64,000 nucleotides of DNA from Tragulus kanchil (lineage: Eukaryota > Chordata > Mammalia > Artiodactyla > Tragulidae), in the NCBI GenBank assembly GCA_022376925.1, contig JAIOJX010000026.1, positions 257,297,330 through 257,361,329 on the forward strand. Direction: 5' to 3'. The position numbers and the translations under genes are program-made. Shown piece after piece: positions 25,343-37,845 of this stretch (position 1 is the stretch's first letter; the number at the start of each line of letters is the position of its first letter). The notes below the pieces were generated by a model. The model had not been told where the DNA came from and ran no database searches. It saw nothing but the letters and a program-made list of their open reading frames with translations.

Positions 25343-27557
25343 CATAGAGGTCATCCCTCAGGAGGAAAAGGAAAGTCCAGAAAACTCATTCAAGCTTATT
25401 TTCCCTTAAATCAATCAGTCATTGGGATAAGGGAAGACAGGAAAGAAACAGCTGCTATGATATTCTAGGAAGAAAAAAGTATTCAATGGAAAGCATCTAC
25501 AGACTTGCAGGCCATACGACAGTTTTGGATAGTAGCTTCAGAAGCAGAGAATGCAGTGCATTTTCTGCATGATCTTCCTGAAGTTCTTTATCTACTAGGT
25601 CCCCGGGTATTCATGGAAGAAGATCTTGTTTGGTCGGCGATTAAAAATAGTACTCAACTGTTGGTTCAAACAAAGAAGGCTAAGATGAAATGAAAGAGTT
25701 GCTAAAGACAGACTTAATCAGTCCTTATTTTAATTATTTTCAAAATACTGAATTCACAAAATTTTCCTATTGCAGCTATCAGTAATTTGTAATCATTTTT
25801 AAAAAATTGAAAAAAAAAAAAACACAGTGCAAATTAATTTTAGTGTTTTGTTAGAATGCACATATCCTGGTCATGAACCCTTTTTGATTACAAATTCTTT
25901 AAAACAACATGCTTTGTTTAGTTCTACCCTTAGATTCTGTACAGAATCCATCTGTTTCCAATACTCCTATGACCCCAGTGGATTGACCACATTTTAGTTA
26001 AAAAAGATAATATAATAATTTCTGACAGTGTGGGCAGAAAAGTTGACTACTGGACAAGAGTTATGTTTAAATATTTATTTCCTATATATTTCAGTACTTC
26101 ATTAACCTGAGATTAGGGCAAAATCACCCATATTTACTTCTGCATGTGGTTAAGTCTAGGAAAATTAGTCTTTGAAAACAAACACGAAACACAATAAACA
26201 GACCATCAACACAAGATGGCACTATGGACCAGTCTCTTAGGAGTAAGAGTTTGTGTTTTAAGCATTTTCTCTCTATCTCTTCAAGATGGATTTATGTAAT
26301 TCACTCTCTTATAATAGTTTTGTGCCTCATTTTTTTCTTACAAGCCTGGTAATTAAGTAGGGGAAAGGGCTTCTTTGATTTGAAGACAAATGCAAATCTG
26401 GAGCCTACCAATAGCTTGTAGTTGTGTCTGACTCTTGTGCATACAGGCTATGCTAGGCATAGAGGTCATCCCTCAGGAGGAAAAGGAAAGTCCAGAAAAC
26501 TCATTCAAGCTTATTTTCCCTTAAATCAATCAGTCATTGGGATAAGGGAAGACAGGAAAGAAACAGCTGCTATGATATTCTAGGAAGAAAAAAGTATTCA
26601 ATGGAAAGCATCTACAGACTTGCAGGCCATACGACAGTTTTGGATAGTAGCTTCAGAAGCAGAGAATGCAGTGCATTTTCTGCATGATCTTCCTGAAGTT
26701 CTTTATCTACTAGGTCCCCGGGTATTCATGGAAGAAGATCTTGTTTGGTCGGCGATTAAAAATAGTACTCAACTGTTGGTTCAAACAAAGAAGGCTAAGA
26801 TGAAATGAAAGAGTTGCTAAAGACAGACTTAATCAGTCCTTATTTTAATTATTTTCAAAATACTGAATTCACAAAATTTTCCTATTGCAGCTATCAGTAA
26901 TTTGTAATCATTTTTAAAAAATTGAAAAAAAAAAAAACACAGTGCAAATTAATTTTAGTGTTTTGTTAGAATGCACATATCCTGGTCATGAACCCTTTTT
27001 GATTACAAATTCTTTAAAACAACATGCTTTGTTTAGTTCTACCCTTAGATTCTGTACAGAATCCATCTGTTTCCAATACTCCTATGACCCCAGTGGATTG
27101 ACCACATTTTAGTTAAAAAAGATAATATAATAATTTCTGACAGTGTGGGCAGAAAAGTTGACTACTGGACAAGAGTTATGTTTAAATATTTATTTCCTAT
27201 ATATTTCAGTACTTCATTAACCTGAGATTAGGGCAAAATCACCCATATTTACTTCTGCATGTGGTTAAGTCTAGGAAAATTAGTCTTTGAAAACAAACAC
27301 GAAACACAATAAACAGACCATCAACACAAGATGGCACTATGGACCAGTCTCTTAGGAGTAAGAGTTTGTGTTTTAAGCATTTTCTCTCTATCTCTTCAAG
27401 ATGGATTTATGTAATTCACTCTCTTATAATAGTTTTGTGCCTCATTTTTTTCTTACAAGCCTGGTAATTAAGTAGGGGAAAGGGCTTCTTTGATTTGAAG
27501 ACAAATGCAAATCTGGAGCCTACCAATAGCTTGTAGTTGTGTCTGACTCTTGTGCAT
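25343..27557. repeat. Direct duplication 8 (period 1115 bp)
   Basis: Left copy 25343-26442, right copy 26458-27557. The 15-bp junction 26443-26457 is a degraded version of the sequence just left of the first copy (25327-25342, 'aggctatgct' shared), so the right copy has a faulty 5' edge. A 62-codon frame recurs at 25505 and 26620. Both copies end inside a Bov SINE fragment, which only continues (27558-27595) after the right copy. Confidence 0.95.
25469..25822 (+). pseudogene. Possible retropseudogene fragment (weak), repeated at 26584-26937
   Basis: An open frame from 25469 to the stop at 25691-25693 encodes about 74 residues with a rather protein-like composition, including 'AIRQFWIVASEAENAVHFL' and a lysine-rich end. 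About 115 bp after the stop comes a run of 12-13 A at 25810-25822. Stop plus short 3' sequence plus A-run is what a 3'-truncated processed copy would show. I do not recognise the protein, see no upstream frame, and the A-run may be chance in AT-rich DNA. Confidence 0.2.
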
Positions 27558-27596
27558 CCCTATGGACTGTAGACCACCAGGCTCCTCTGTTGAATG
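27522..27596 (-). mobile_element. Bov SINE fragment, antisense
   Basis: Short reverse-strand piece: 'gttgtgtctgactcttgtgc', 'ctatggactgtagaccacca', 'ggctcctctgt'. Its 3' part is missing. The left copy of duplication 8 keeps only the first bases of it. Confidence 0.7.
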
Positions 27597-27617
27597 GATA
27601 TTTGTATATAATTAGTT

Positions 27618-29870
27618 ACTACAAATTAAACGTCTAGGTCATCCCTACTGACCTGACAAGATATACACTTTTCTCTAAAATGGATACCATTCACGTATTT
27701 CTCTTATCATCTTGTGAATGGACTGTTCTATACCACTGTGACCATCTCTCTACTTTCACCAAGGATCTTTGTTTCACCATTTCTTTCTGTAAGTATTTTC
27801 TATCAATCAACTGCTTCCATGGATATACCATTAAGTATTATTTTAAATATAAATCTTAATGTGATATTTAATTCTATCCCCATTTATTTCCAAAACATTG
27901 GCATATGTATACACACACACAATGACTTCTTTTCTCTTCAGCCAGACAAGTTTCATCTATTATTTAAAAATATTATGGGAATTCCTGCTATTTGTAAGTC
28001 CCTTTTCCTAATATTTGTGATATATGCTCCTCTAGATTAATTGTTCATTAGTGTTCATCTGTCTCTTTAAATTCCTTCCCAGGGCTTATTTTCTTGAATG
28101 AGTCTACATCTGTGTTCTTCCAGTACATAAGTCTATATTTTGTGGCACATAAATAAAAACTATTCTTTTTTTAAAAAAAAATATTTATTCATTTAATTTT
28201 TGTATTCATTTAATTTTTGGTTATTCTGGGTTTTCACTGCTGCCACAGGCTCTTCTCTAGTTGTAGGGAGTGGGGGCTACTCTTTAGTTGAAGTGAGCAG
28301 GCTTCTTGTTGTGGTGACTTCTCTTGTTGTGGAATTTTGGCCCTACGGCACACAGGCTTCAGTAGTTGCGGCACATGGGTTCAACAGTTGCGGCTCCGAG
28401 GCTCTAGAGCACAGGCTCAGTAGTTGTGGCTCATGTGCTTAGTTGCCCTGTAGCATGTGGGATCTTCCCGGATCAGGGATTGAACTCGTGTCTTCTGCAT
28501 TGGCAGGCGAACTCTTCACCACTGACCTACCAGGGAAGTCCTAAACACTATTCTTACATGAAATATCTGTAGGATATTTAATGATAAGATTATTAATTAC
28601 AAAGCATAGTCTACAGTTACTGGGGGACTTTTGGTAAGAATATTATAGCTTTATTATTTTGTGTTTTCCAGTCATTTCAAGCATCTGGTAAAATTAGAAT
28701 AAAAAATTTAATGTGTGAGCCCAGATTTTCTAAACTACAAATTAAACGTCTAGGTCATCCCTACTGACCTGACAAGATATACACTTTTCTCTAAAATGGA
28801 TACCATTCACGTATTTCTCTTATCATCTTGTGAATGGACTGTTCTATACCACTGTGACCATCTCTCTACTTTCACCAAGGATCTTTGTTTCACCATTTCT
28901 TTCTGTAAGTATTTTCTATCAATCAACTGCTTCCATGGATATACCATTAAGTATTATTTTAAATATAAATCTTAATGTGATATTTAATTCTATCCCCATT
29001 TATTTCCAAAACATTGGCATATGTATACACACACACAATGACTTCTTTTCTCTTCAGCCAGACAAGTTTCATCTATTATTTAAAAATATTATGGGAATTC
29101 CTGCTATTTGTAAGTCCCTTTTCCTAATATTTGTGATATATGCTCCTCTAGATTAATTGTTCATTAGTGTTCATCTGTCTCTTTAAATTCCTTCCCAGGG
29201 CTTATTTTCTTGAATGAGTCTACATCTGTGTTCTTCCAGTACATAAGTCTATATTTTGTGGCACATAAATAAAAACTATTCTTTTTTTTAAAAAAAAATG
29301 TTTATGTATTTATTTTTGTATTCATTTAATTTTTGGTTATTCTGGGTTTTCACTGCTGCCACAGGCTCTTCTCTAGTTGTAGGGAGTGGGGGCTACTCTT
29401 TAGTTGAAGTGAGCAGGCTTCTTGTTGTGGTGACTTCTCTTGTTGTGGAATTTTGGCCCTACGGCACACAGGCTTCAGTAGTTGCGGCACATGGGTTCAA
29501 CAGTTGCGGCTCCGAGGCTCTAGAGCACAGGCTCAGTAGTTGTGGCTCATGTGCTTAGTTGCCCTGTAGCATGTGGGATCTTCCCGGATCAGGGATTGAA
29601 CTCGTGTCTTCTGCATTGGCAGGCGAACTCTTCACCACTGACCTACCAGGGAAGTCCTAAACACTATTCTTACATGAAATATCTGTAGGATATTTAATGA
29701 TAAGATTATTAATTACAAAGCATAGTCTACAGTTACTGGGGGACTTTTGGTAAGAATATTATAGCTTTATTATTTTGTGTTTTCCAGTCATTTCAAGCAT
29801 CTGGTATAACACATTTAGTTAATATTGGACACAAATTCAGAGAATAAATGTGTGAGCCCAGATTTTCTAA
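27618..29870. repeat. Direct duplication 9 (period 1116-1137 bp), no junction insert
   Basis: Left copy 27618-28733, right copy 28734-29870, directly abutting. Near the end the left copy has 20 bp (28691-28710) where the right copy has 41 bp (29807-29847), then both match again for 23 bp. There is also a short substitution cluster in the A/T-rich SINE tail (about 28190-28200 against 29300-29312). A 108-codon frame recurs at 27714 and 28830 without recognised similarity. Confidence 0.95.
28168..28542 (-). mobile_element. CHR-2-like SINE, antisense, full length (repeated at 29284-29658)
   Basis: Long-form tRNA-derived SINE on the reverse strand: 'gatcttcccggatcagggat', 'cagtagttgtggctcatgtg', 'cagtagttgcggcacatggg', with an A-rich tail read as T-rich at the left. 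Flanked by near-identical 13-bp repeats at 28155-28167 and 28543-28555 (one mismatch). Differs from the short form at 4894 by its longer body of repeated 'agtagttg(t/c)gg' words. Confidence 0.85.
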
Positions 29871-29894
29871 TAGCTTAAAACTGGTAACCATGAC

Positions 29895-29898
29895 TCAT

Positions 29899-29925
<27 letters not shown>
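29895..29925 (+). repeat. (AC)n microsatellite
   Basis: Run of about 13-14 AC units followed by 'acatatgtatatatat'. Confidence 0.9.
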
Positions 29926-29929
<4 letters not shown>

Positions 29930-30348
29930 TATGTATATATATTTAACTATGAAATAAGTACATAGAAATATACATAAATGTATACTACTTTAATGCAAGT
30001 TTCAAAAGTATATTTAAAAGTAGAGTACGAGTCAATATTTTCACTTAATATTTATTAAGGTTCTTAATCATGAGCAGTATTCAACAGAATACACAATGAG
30101 ATAAAAATCTAGTGGAGCAAATTTCCTAATTTCATTTCGACTGTTCAAACAATGAGAACAGAAACTAAAGATAGTAACTCCTAAGTGCTAAATATTTAAG
30201 ATGATACTCAATGAAATTTTACATATCATAAACTATATATTTAGCACAGATAAGAAAAAAAATTGGATATAAACTTTTAAGATTATGAATAGAAACTCAG
30301 ATGTCTATTTGCAGTCTTTCTTTTAAATATTTTTTAATTAATTATTAT

Positions 30349-30615
30349 TATTTTTTTTTGGCCACTTCTATTGGTCTTGTTTTTCATCCATTTCCATCTT
30401 TGTTCTTTGGCCTGCGTGGGGCTCCCATCACAGTGGCCTCTGTCACCACAGAGCACCGGATCTGACTGCATGTGCTCCAGAGCTCCAGCTTCCTAGTTGG
30501 ACACATTGGTCCAGCTGCTCCGCGGCATGTAGGATCTTCCCAGGCCAGGGATCGAACCAGTGCCCCTTGTACTTCAAAGGTGGTATCCTTACCCACTGGA
30601 CCACCAGGGAAGCCC
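30349..30615 (-). mobile_element. CHR-type SINE, antisense, with target-site duplication
   Basis: Reverse-strand copy of the short CHR-type form: 'ggccacttctattggtcttg', 'gatcttcccaggccagggat', 'ccactggaccaccagggaag'. Flanked by the 13-bp repeat 'tcttttaaatatt' at 30319-30331 and 30616-30628. Frames of 70 and 67 codons here are SINE translations. Confidence 0.9.
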
Positions 30616-30628
30616 TCTTTTAAATATT

Positions 30629-31435
30629 TAATTATGGATATGAGCTATTCCCACATGCTGAAAACAGTATTTTAACTCAGAAACATTCTTCCATTCTCAC
30701 ATTCCATGAAACAATTTTATTATGCATAAGATGCTTCTTATGCATCTTCAATATCAATGTCTTTGTTGTCAATTGAGTTGGATCTTTGTTATCTAGAAAG
30801 ATCTCCTAGAAAGCTGTATTTCTTTTTAATTCAGGTAGTATATTTGATACAGAAACTTTTAAATTAATGTGTAATGCTGTCATTAGTGCTTTTATCCCAA
30901 GTTATAATTTCCTATTTGTATATCATTCAGAAAATTTCTGATTTCTGTGTTGTTGTCAGCATTTTCTTTTCTTATAAGGCTTTTAAAGGGATCTGTAAAA
31001 GATATACATAAAATGGAATCAAAAATAATTGGGAGGTTTTACTCCCAAAGATAATAAGCACACCTGGGTTTAACCCCTTAAAAAAGACTAGAGATTACAG
31101 GTAAGCTCTATAGTTATCCAAAGCTAACACTGATAATGAAAGAATTCAATGATAAGGTATTTTTTTCTCTTTTAAAGGGAAAAATTGGGGGAAATCTTAT
31201 TGCTGTTGGACACATTGGATCTTATTCAACCAGTGGAACCACAGTCTCTCAATTGTTTTCAGACAATACATTCCAAAACAAATAGCACACAACTTGTGTT
31301 GACTGAGAATGAAGATCAGTTTAATATTATCCATACATATACTATGACATAGTATGCATATAGCATATATGTGTATATATATATAGATATATAGATACCA
31401 ATATATAGTGTGTATATTATATGATATTAGAATAG
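30629..31435. other. Unduplicated AT-rich stretch, no gene
   Basis: Single-copy sequence with an AT-rich tract of 'atatgtgtatatatatat' type at about 31355-31425. Nothing else recognised. Confidence 0.5.
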
Positions 31436-31620
31436 GGCTGACAATGCAGGAGATGAAGGAGACATGGTTTGACTCTTAGGTCAGGAATATCCCCTGGAGG
31501 AGGAAATGGCAACTCATTCCAGTATTCTTGCCTGTTGAAATCACATGGTCAGAGGAGCCTGGTGGGCTACAGTCCATGGGGTCGCAAAGAGTCAAACACA
31601 ACTGAACATGCATGCATGAA
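31436..31620 (+). mobile_element. Bov-tA SINE, 5' truncated
   Basis: Starts in the box-B region ('gacaatgcaggagatgaagg') and runs through 'cctggaggaggaaatggcaa', 'attccagtattcttgcctg', 'ggctacagtccatggggtcg' and 'caaagagtcaaacacaactg'. The extreme 5' end is missing. Confidence 0.88.
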
Positions 31621-31714
31621 GGCATTCATTTTCAACAACTTGGAAAACAGCAAAGAGGTGGGGTGATATATGTAGAAAAGGAACTAGCTACTTGTTGAGC
31701 TGCTATACAGTCAG

Positions 31715-31955
31715 TGCAGCAGAGAGCTTCTGTGCATTTATGCTGGAACAGCCTGCTTAGATTTCAATATCACTTCTACCATTCACTGATGTGTGATCTG
31801 GGGCAAAATGTTACCTGCTCTTTGCATGAGTTGTAATACCAATGAGTGCCTGGTAGAGTTACTTAGAAGGTTTCAGAAATTGATGCCATAAAGTACCTAG
31901 CCAGTGGCTGGTACCTGTGTATAGTGAGGGCTACAAAAGCGGCTATTAAAAATAA
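31715..31955 (+). mobile_element. MIR SINE relic (3' half repeated at 32843-33000)
   Basis: Sense MIR: 'gcctgcttagatttcaatat', 'cactgatgtgtgatctgggg', 'gttacctgctctttgcatga', 'ggctggtacctgtgtatagt'. Diverged but in the right order. Duplication 10 begins inside it, so the copy at 32843 lacks the 5' half. Confidence 0.65.
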
Positions 31956-33895
31956 AACAAAACACAAAAATTAAAAATTAGATAAATAATGTAAGCAGAC
32001 TTTCTTTCTTTCTTTTTAAATTCTATACAGTTAAAAAGATGTCTGTTTTTGGAGACTTCTGGAGAGTAGCCCTCTTGACTCTCATATACGCTGTGTCTTA
32101 TTACTTCAAGCACTGTAGGTCTTGTTGTCTTTTCATATTTTAATTACTAAGGCTTTTGCCCTTTTTAGTCATGTGATAATCTTTCTAATGTGACTTTATG
32201 TTGACTTTGCTATCTGAGGCATTTTTTTTCTATGATTAATTCTAAAGTTGCAAAATTTTCACTTTAAATCTTAATATGCAATTTTATTAAAAGTGTGGCC
32301 ACAGGAGCATGTTCTATACTCTTTTTAAGAAGTTAGTATTAGACAATTGATTTAAAGCATAATTCTGATTCTGTTCAACACAATCATTGACTCAATACTT
32401 TAAAATTTTGCTTTAATTAGCTTTAAGCAAACTTTTAAATATGAAAAAATTAAATTTGTGTTTCTCAGGCTCAAGGTAAATTTAAACATTCTCTAAAAAT
32501 ATATTTTGGCATGAAATTCCCACTGAGAATCCTTTATGTTCCAGTGCATTCTAAAACTCATCAAACTTATTTTCCAAATAGTTAAAAGAGTAGAACAGGT
32601 TTGAGCTGAAGAGAAAAAAAATATCCTGGAGCTATAAAAGTGGTTTAACACATCCTTGGTAAAATAAATTCAGCATATGGGCAATGAATAATGTTTCTTT
32701 TCTTGATGTAACACAAACTTGAAGGGATCTCTTTTCTGTCTGTATTGTAATTACTACCGTCCTGTTCAAACAAACATCTTATCAGGACAATATGTACTAT
32801 AGACACTCAGATAAAAAAGATCACCTTTGCTTAGTTCCATTATGATCTGGGGCAAAATGTTACCTGCTCTTTGCATGAGTTGTAATACCAATGAGTGCCT
32901 GGTAGAGTTACTTAGAAGGTTTCAGAAATTGATGCCATAAAGTACCTAGCCAGTGGCTGGTACCTGTGTATAGTGAGGGCTACAAAAGCGGCTATTAAAA
33001 ATAAAACAAAACACAAAAATTAAAAATTAGATAAATAATGTAAGCAGACTTTCTTTCTTTCTTTTTAAATTCTATACAGTTAAAAGATGTCTGTTTTTGG
33101 AGACTTCTGGAGAGTAGCCCTCTTGACTCTCATATACGCTGTGTCTTATTACTTCAAGCACTGTAGGTCTTGTTGTCTTTTCATATTTTAATTACTAAGG
33201 CTTTTGCCCTTTTTAGTCATGTGATAATCTTTCTAATGTGACTTTATGTTGACTTTGCTATCTGAGGCATTTTTTTTCTATGATTAATTCTAAAGTTGCA
33301 AAATTTTCACTTTAAATCTTAATATGCAATTTTATTAAAAGTGTGGCCACAGGAGCATGTTCTATACTCTTTTAAGAAGTTAGTATTAGACAATTGATTT
33401 AAAGCATAATTCTGATTCTGTTCAACACAATCATTGACTCAATACTTTAAAATTTTGCTTTAATTAGCTTTAAGCAAACTTTTAAATATGAAAAAATTAA
33501 ATTTGTGTTTCTCAGGCTCAAGGTAAATTTAAACATTCTCTAAAAATATATTTTGGCATGAAATTCCCACTGAGAATCCTTTATGTTCCAGTGCATTCTA
33601 AAACTCATCAAACTTATTTTCCAAATAGTTAAAAGAGTAGAACAGGTTTGAGCTGAAGAGAAAAAAAATATCCTGGAGCTATAAAAGTGGTTTAACACAT
33701 CCTTGGTAAAATAAATTCAGCATATGGGCAATGAATAATGTTTCTTTTCTTGATGTAACACAAACTTGAAGGGATCTCTTTTCTGTCTGTATTGTAATTA
33801 CTACCGTCCTGTTCAAACAAACATCTTATCAGGACAATATGTACTATAGACACTCAGATAAAAAAGATCACCTTTGCTTAGTTCCATTATGATCT
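31794..33895. repeat. Direct duplication 10 (period 1047-1049 bp), microhomology junction
   Basis: Left copy 31794-32842 abuts the right copy 32843-33895 with no inserted base. The six bases 'tgatct' are shared between the upstream edge (31794-31799), the junction (32843-32848) and the downstream edge (33890-33895). Two single-base homopolymer differences separate the copies. This is the cleanest junction in the set. Confidence 0.95.
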
Positions 33896-35741
33896 AGCAT
33901 ACTTTCTAACTAGCTTCTGAAAGCCCTCCACAATAACTCTCTCTCTGCTATGTCCTAGTTGCTCCTTTGTTCATAGTGTTGTCTGATTTAAAAAAACAGA
34001 TTTAAAAAAAACAATGGCACTTTTAGCCTATTATCTGCCAACAAACACGCCTGTCAAATAACTAGGGAAACCAGTGACATTCCTCTCTGACATGCTTAAA
34101 TTTAAATTGTTTGATATGGTTTATAACAAAGTCACTAAATATTCAATGTTGGATTACATTTGTAAATGGTCTATTAAAGTGACAGGAACATTCAATAAAC
34201 AGAACCAGTGAGTTAGTGATATCCAGTCTTTCAGTTCTTTTTCAAGTAACTCAAATGTGTTTACTTTGTTTCTTATTGCTTAGATGCTAAGACTTCTCTT
34301 TTATTTTATCCTCTGTTAACAGGGTAATTAGCCAGAGACCTGGAGCAAGAGATTTCCATCAGACAGAGACTGTTTTTCACCGGAGATAAACTGGTCCTTT
34401 CAAGGCATAAGAAAGACCACTGATACAGCTTGTACTGTATGAAGCTGTTGAAAGAGAATCAGAGTTGCAGTGAGGTGGCTTGAGTCCACCGGCTGCCTTT
34501 ACTGCTTTGGCCTGTCCTTCTAGGCACTGTCCTCAGACGGACCAATTTACCCACGGAAATGGCTGGATGTCTAGCTAAGAACTGTTCTTGTATCTGACTC
34601 ATCATAATTAAACCCTTAATGGCAATCATGAAAATCACTAGTTTCTCTAAAAATATATTTTGGCATGAAATTCCCACTGAGAATCCTTTATGTTCCAGTG
34701 CATTCTAAAACTCATCAAACTTATTTTCCAAATAGTTAAAAGAGTAGAACAGGTTTGAGCTGAAGAGAAAAAATATCCTGGAGCTATAAAAGTGGTTTAA
34801 CACATCCTTGGTAAAATAAATTCAGCATATGGGCAATGAATAATGTTTCTTTTCTTGATGTAACACAAACTTGAAGGGATCTCTTTTCTGTCTGTATTGT
34901 AATTACTACCGTCCTGTTCAAACAAACATCTTATCAGGACAATATGTACTATAGACACTCAGATAAAAAAGATCACCTTTGCTTAGTTCCATTATGATCT
35001 AGCATACTTTCTAACTAGCTTCTGAAAGCCCTCCACAATAACTCTCTCTCTGCTATGTCCTAGTTGCTCCTTTGTTCATAGTGTTGTCTGATTTAAAAAA
35101 ACAGATTTAAAAAAAACAATGGCACTTTTAGCCTATTATCTGCCAACAAACACGCCTGTCATATAACTAGGGAAACCAGTGACATTCCTCTCTGACATGC
35201 TTAAATTTAAATTGTTTGATATGGTTTATAACAAAGTCACTAAATATTCAATGTTGGATTACATTTGTAAATGGTCTATTAAAGTGACAGGAACATTCAA
35301 TAAACAGAACCAGTGAGTTAGTGATATCCAGTCTTTCAGTTCTTTTTCAAGTAACTCAAATGTGTTTACTTTGTTTCTTATTGCTTAGATGCTAAGACTT
35401 CTCTTTTATTTTATCCTCTGTTAACAGGGTAATTAGCCAGAGACCTGGAGCAAGAGATTTCCATCAGACAGAGACTGTTTTTCACCGGAGATAAACTGGT
35501 CCTTTCAAGGCATAAGAAAGACCACTGATACAGCTTGTACTGTATGAAGCTGTTGAAAGAGAATCAGAGTTGCAGTGAGGTGGCTTGAGTCCACCGGCTG
35601 CCTTTACTGCTTTGGCCTGTCCTTCTAGGCACTGTCCTCAGACGGACCAATTTACCCACGGAAATGGCTGGATGTCTAGCTAAGAACTGTTCTTGTATCT
35701 GACTCATCATAATTAAACCCTTAATGGCAATCATGAAAATC
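33536..35741. repeat. Direct duplication 11 (period 1105-1107 bp), overlapping duplication 10
   Basis: Left copy 33536-34636, right copy 34643-35741, 6-bp junction. Differences noticed: a 2-bp change in an A-run (about 33661 against 34768) and one A/T substitution near 34057/35162. The first part is also present in both copies of duplication 10, giving three copies (from 32489, 33536 and 34643). Confidence 0.95.
34390..34636. other. Balanced-composition unique block of unknown role (copies at 35495 and 36604)
   Basis: This block has a higher GC content than its AT-rich neighbours, is not made of any repeat I recognise, and has no convincing coding frame (the 72-codon minus frame at 34459 lacks any known domain). 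Such blocks can be conserved non-coding elements, but there is no direct evidence. It appears three times because duplications 11 and 12 overlap. Confidence 0.25.
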
Positions 35742-37678
35742 TCCTTTCACTGGCTAGGTAATTGCAGACACAGAGAATAAAAGCTTAACTGTAATTGTAG
35801 GCCTTGGTGCCAGCCGAATATTGAAATGTGTTAGTACTGTGATTACTTAATGTCTCAATGTGGCTTGTAGCCAGTGCTTAAAGTACACTCTAGAAAAGCA
35901 TAGCAAAAAGTAGAAACAAAGGTTCATTCTCTAATAGCATTTTAATTCTGCCTGCATTGAGAATATAGAAGCTTTGACATTTAGAATGTAAGCCATGGCA
36001 TAGGGCATATTCCCACAGAAACTAAGTTTGAAATGAAGATAATGTTATAGAGCTTACCCACCTGGAAATAAAGTCATCTGATTATATACCCCAGTTCTTG
36101 ACTTTGGCAGGTAACTTTTACCAGCATCCATTTGGTTACCTGTTAAGGGATGTATCAATTAACTCTTCCTGCTTAAGAAAATATCCCATAACTCAGTGGC
36201 CTAAAATTTATTTAGTCATCATTTATTCTTTTCCCTGCATCTGCCAAGTAATAGTGCCACCTGTGTCCGCCAACAATTCACTCTTTTCTGAGTAGGGGTT
36301 GTAGCAAGCAAAGGAGATATAAAGGTTTCCAGACTATTTGCATGGCAAGCATAATTTTCTAACGCATAATAATTTCCATCCATTTCTGTGGAAAATATCT
36401 CTACCTAAAAGAGGAGTATCAAAAATTGGAGGAAGAGTGGTTTTTGAACTAAGATAGTATTGCGAAGTAGCCAGTGGGCATAAAACAATTATTTTTAGTA
36501 ATATCAGATGTTCATTGCATTCACAAGTTGGAATGGAACTCATTGACCATTCTAATGCCATATCCAGTATACAACCTTTGTTCAAAAAAATGGGAAATTC
36601 CAGTTTCAAGGCATAAGAAAGACCACTGATACAGCTTGTACTGTATGAAGCTGTTGAAAGAGAATCAGAGTTGCAGTGAGGTGGCTTGAGTCCACCGGCT
36701 GCCTTTACTGCTTTGGCCTGTCCTTCTAGGCACTGTCCTCAGACGGACCAATTTACCCACGGAAATGGCTGGATGTCTAGCTAAGAACTGTTCTTGTATC
36801 TGACTCATCATAATTAAACCCTTAATGGCAATCATGAAAATCTCCTTTCACTGGCTAGGTAATTGCAGACACAGAGAATAAAAGCTTAACTGTAATTGTA
36901 GGCCTTGGTGCCAGCCGAATATTGAAATGTGTTAGTACTGTGATTACTTAATGTCTCAATGTGGCTTGTAGCCAGTGCTTAAAGTACACTCTAGAAAAGC
37001 ATAGCAAAAAGTAGAAACAAAGGTTCATTCTCTAATAGCATTTTAATTCTGCCTGCATTGAGAATATAGAAGCTTTGACATTTAGAATGTAAGCCATGGC
37101 ATAGGGCATATTCCCACAGAAACTAAGTTTGAAATGAAGATAATGTTATAGAGCTTACCCACCTGGAAATAAAGTCATCTGATTATATACCCCAGTTCTT
37201 GACTTTGGCAGGTAACTTTTACCAGCATCCATTTGGTTACCTGTTAAGGGATGTATCAATTAACTCTTCCTGCTTAAGAAAATATCCCATAACTCAGTGG
37301 CCTAAAATTTATTTAGTCATCATTTATTCTTTTCCCTGCATCTGCCAAGTAATAGTGCCACCTGTGTCCGCCAACAATTCACTCTTTTCTGAGTAGGGGT
37401 TGTAGCAAGCAAAGGAGATATAAAGGTTTCCAGACTATTTGCATGGCAAGCATAATTTTCTAACGCATAATAATTTCCATCCATTTCTGTGGAAAATATC
37501 TCTACCTAAAAGAGGAGTATCAAAAATTGGAGGAAGAGTGGTTTTTGAACTAAGATAGTATTGCGAAGTAGCCAGTGGGCATAAAACAATTATTTTTAGT
37601 AATATCAGATGTTCATTGCATTCACAAGTTGGAATGGAACTCATTGACCATTCTAATGCCATATCCAGTATACAACCT
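35503..37678. repeat. Direct duplication 12 (period 1101 bp)
   Basis: Left copy 35503-36577, right copy 36604-37678, with a 26-bp AT-rich junction (36578-36603). Copies appear identical. Paired frames of 65 and 75-91 codons have no recognised similarity. About 36145-36270 resembles an old repeat with 'aactcagtggcctaaaattt', perhaps the same family as at 51735. Confidence 0.95.
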
Positions 37679-37815
37679 CTTCAGTATTCAAATAAAGAAA
37701 CTGAGCCATAGACAGAGCAGTTAATCAATTTTCCCAGGTTCACAAAGGTAGAAAATTGAGAGCTAGGCCCAGGAACCAGATCTCCTATGCCTAACTCACT
37801 ATTACTCTACAATAA
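37679..37815 (-). mobile_element. MIR SINE relic, antisense
   Basis: Reads 'aataaagaaactgagccata', 'gttcacaaaggtagaaaatt', 'gaaccagatctcctatgcct', the order expected for an antisense MIR core. Diverged; ends approximate. Confidence 0.55.
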
Positions 37816-37845
37816 ACTTCAATCCACTATATATAATACTTTACA

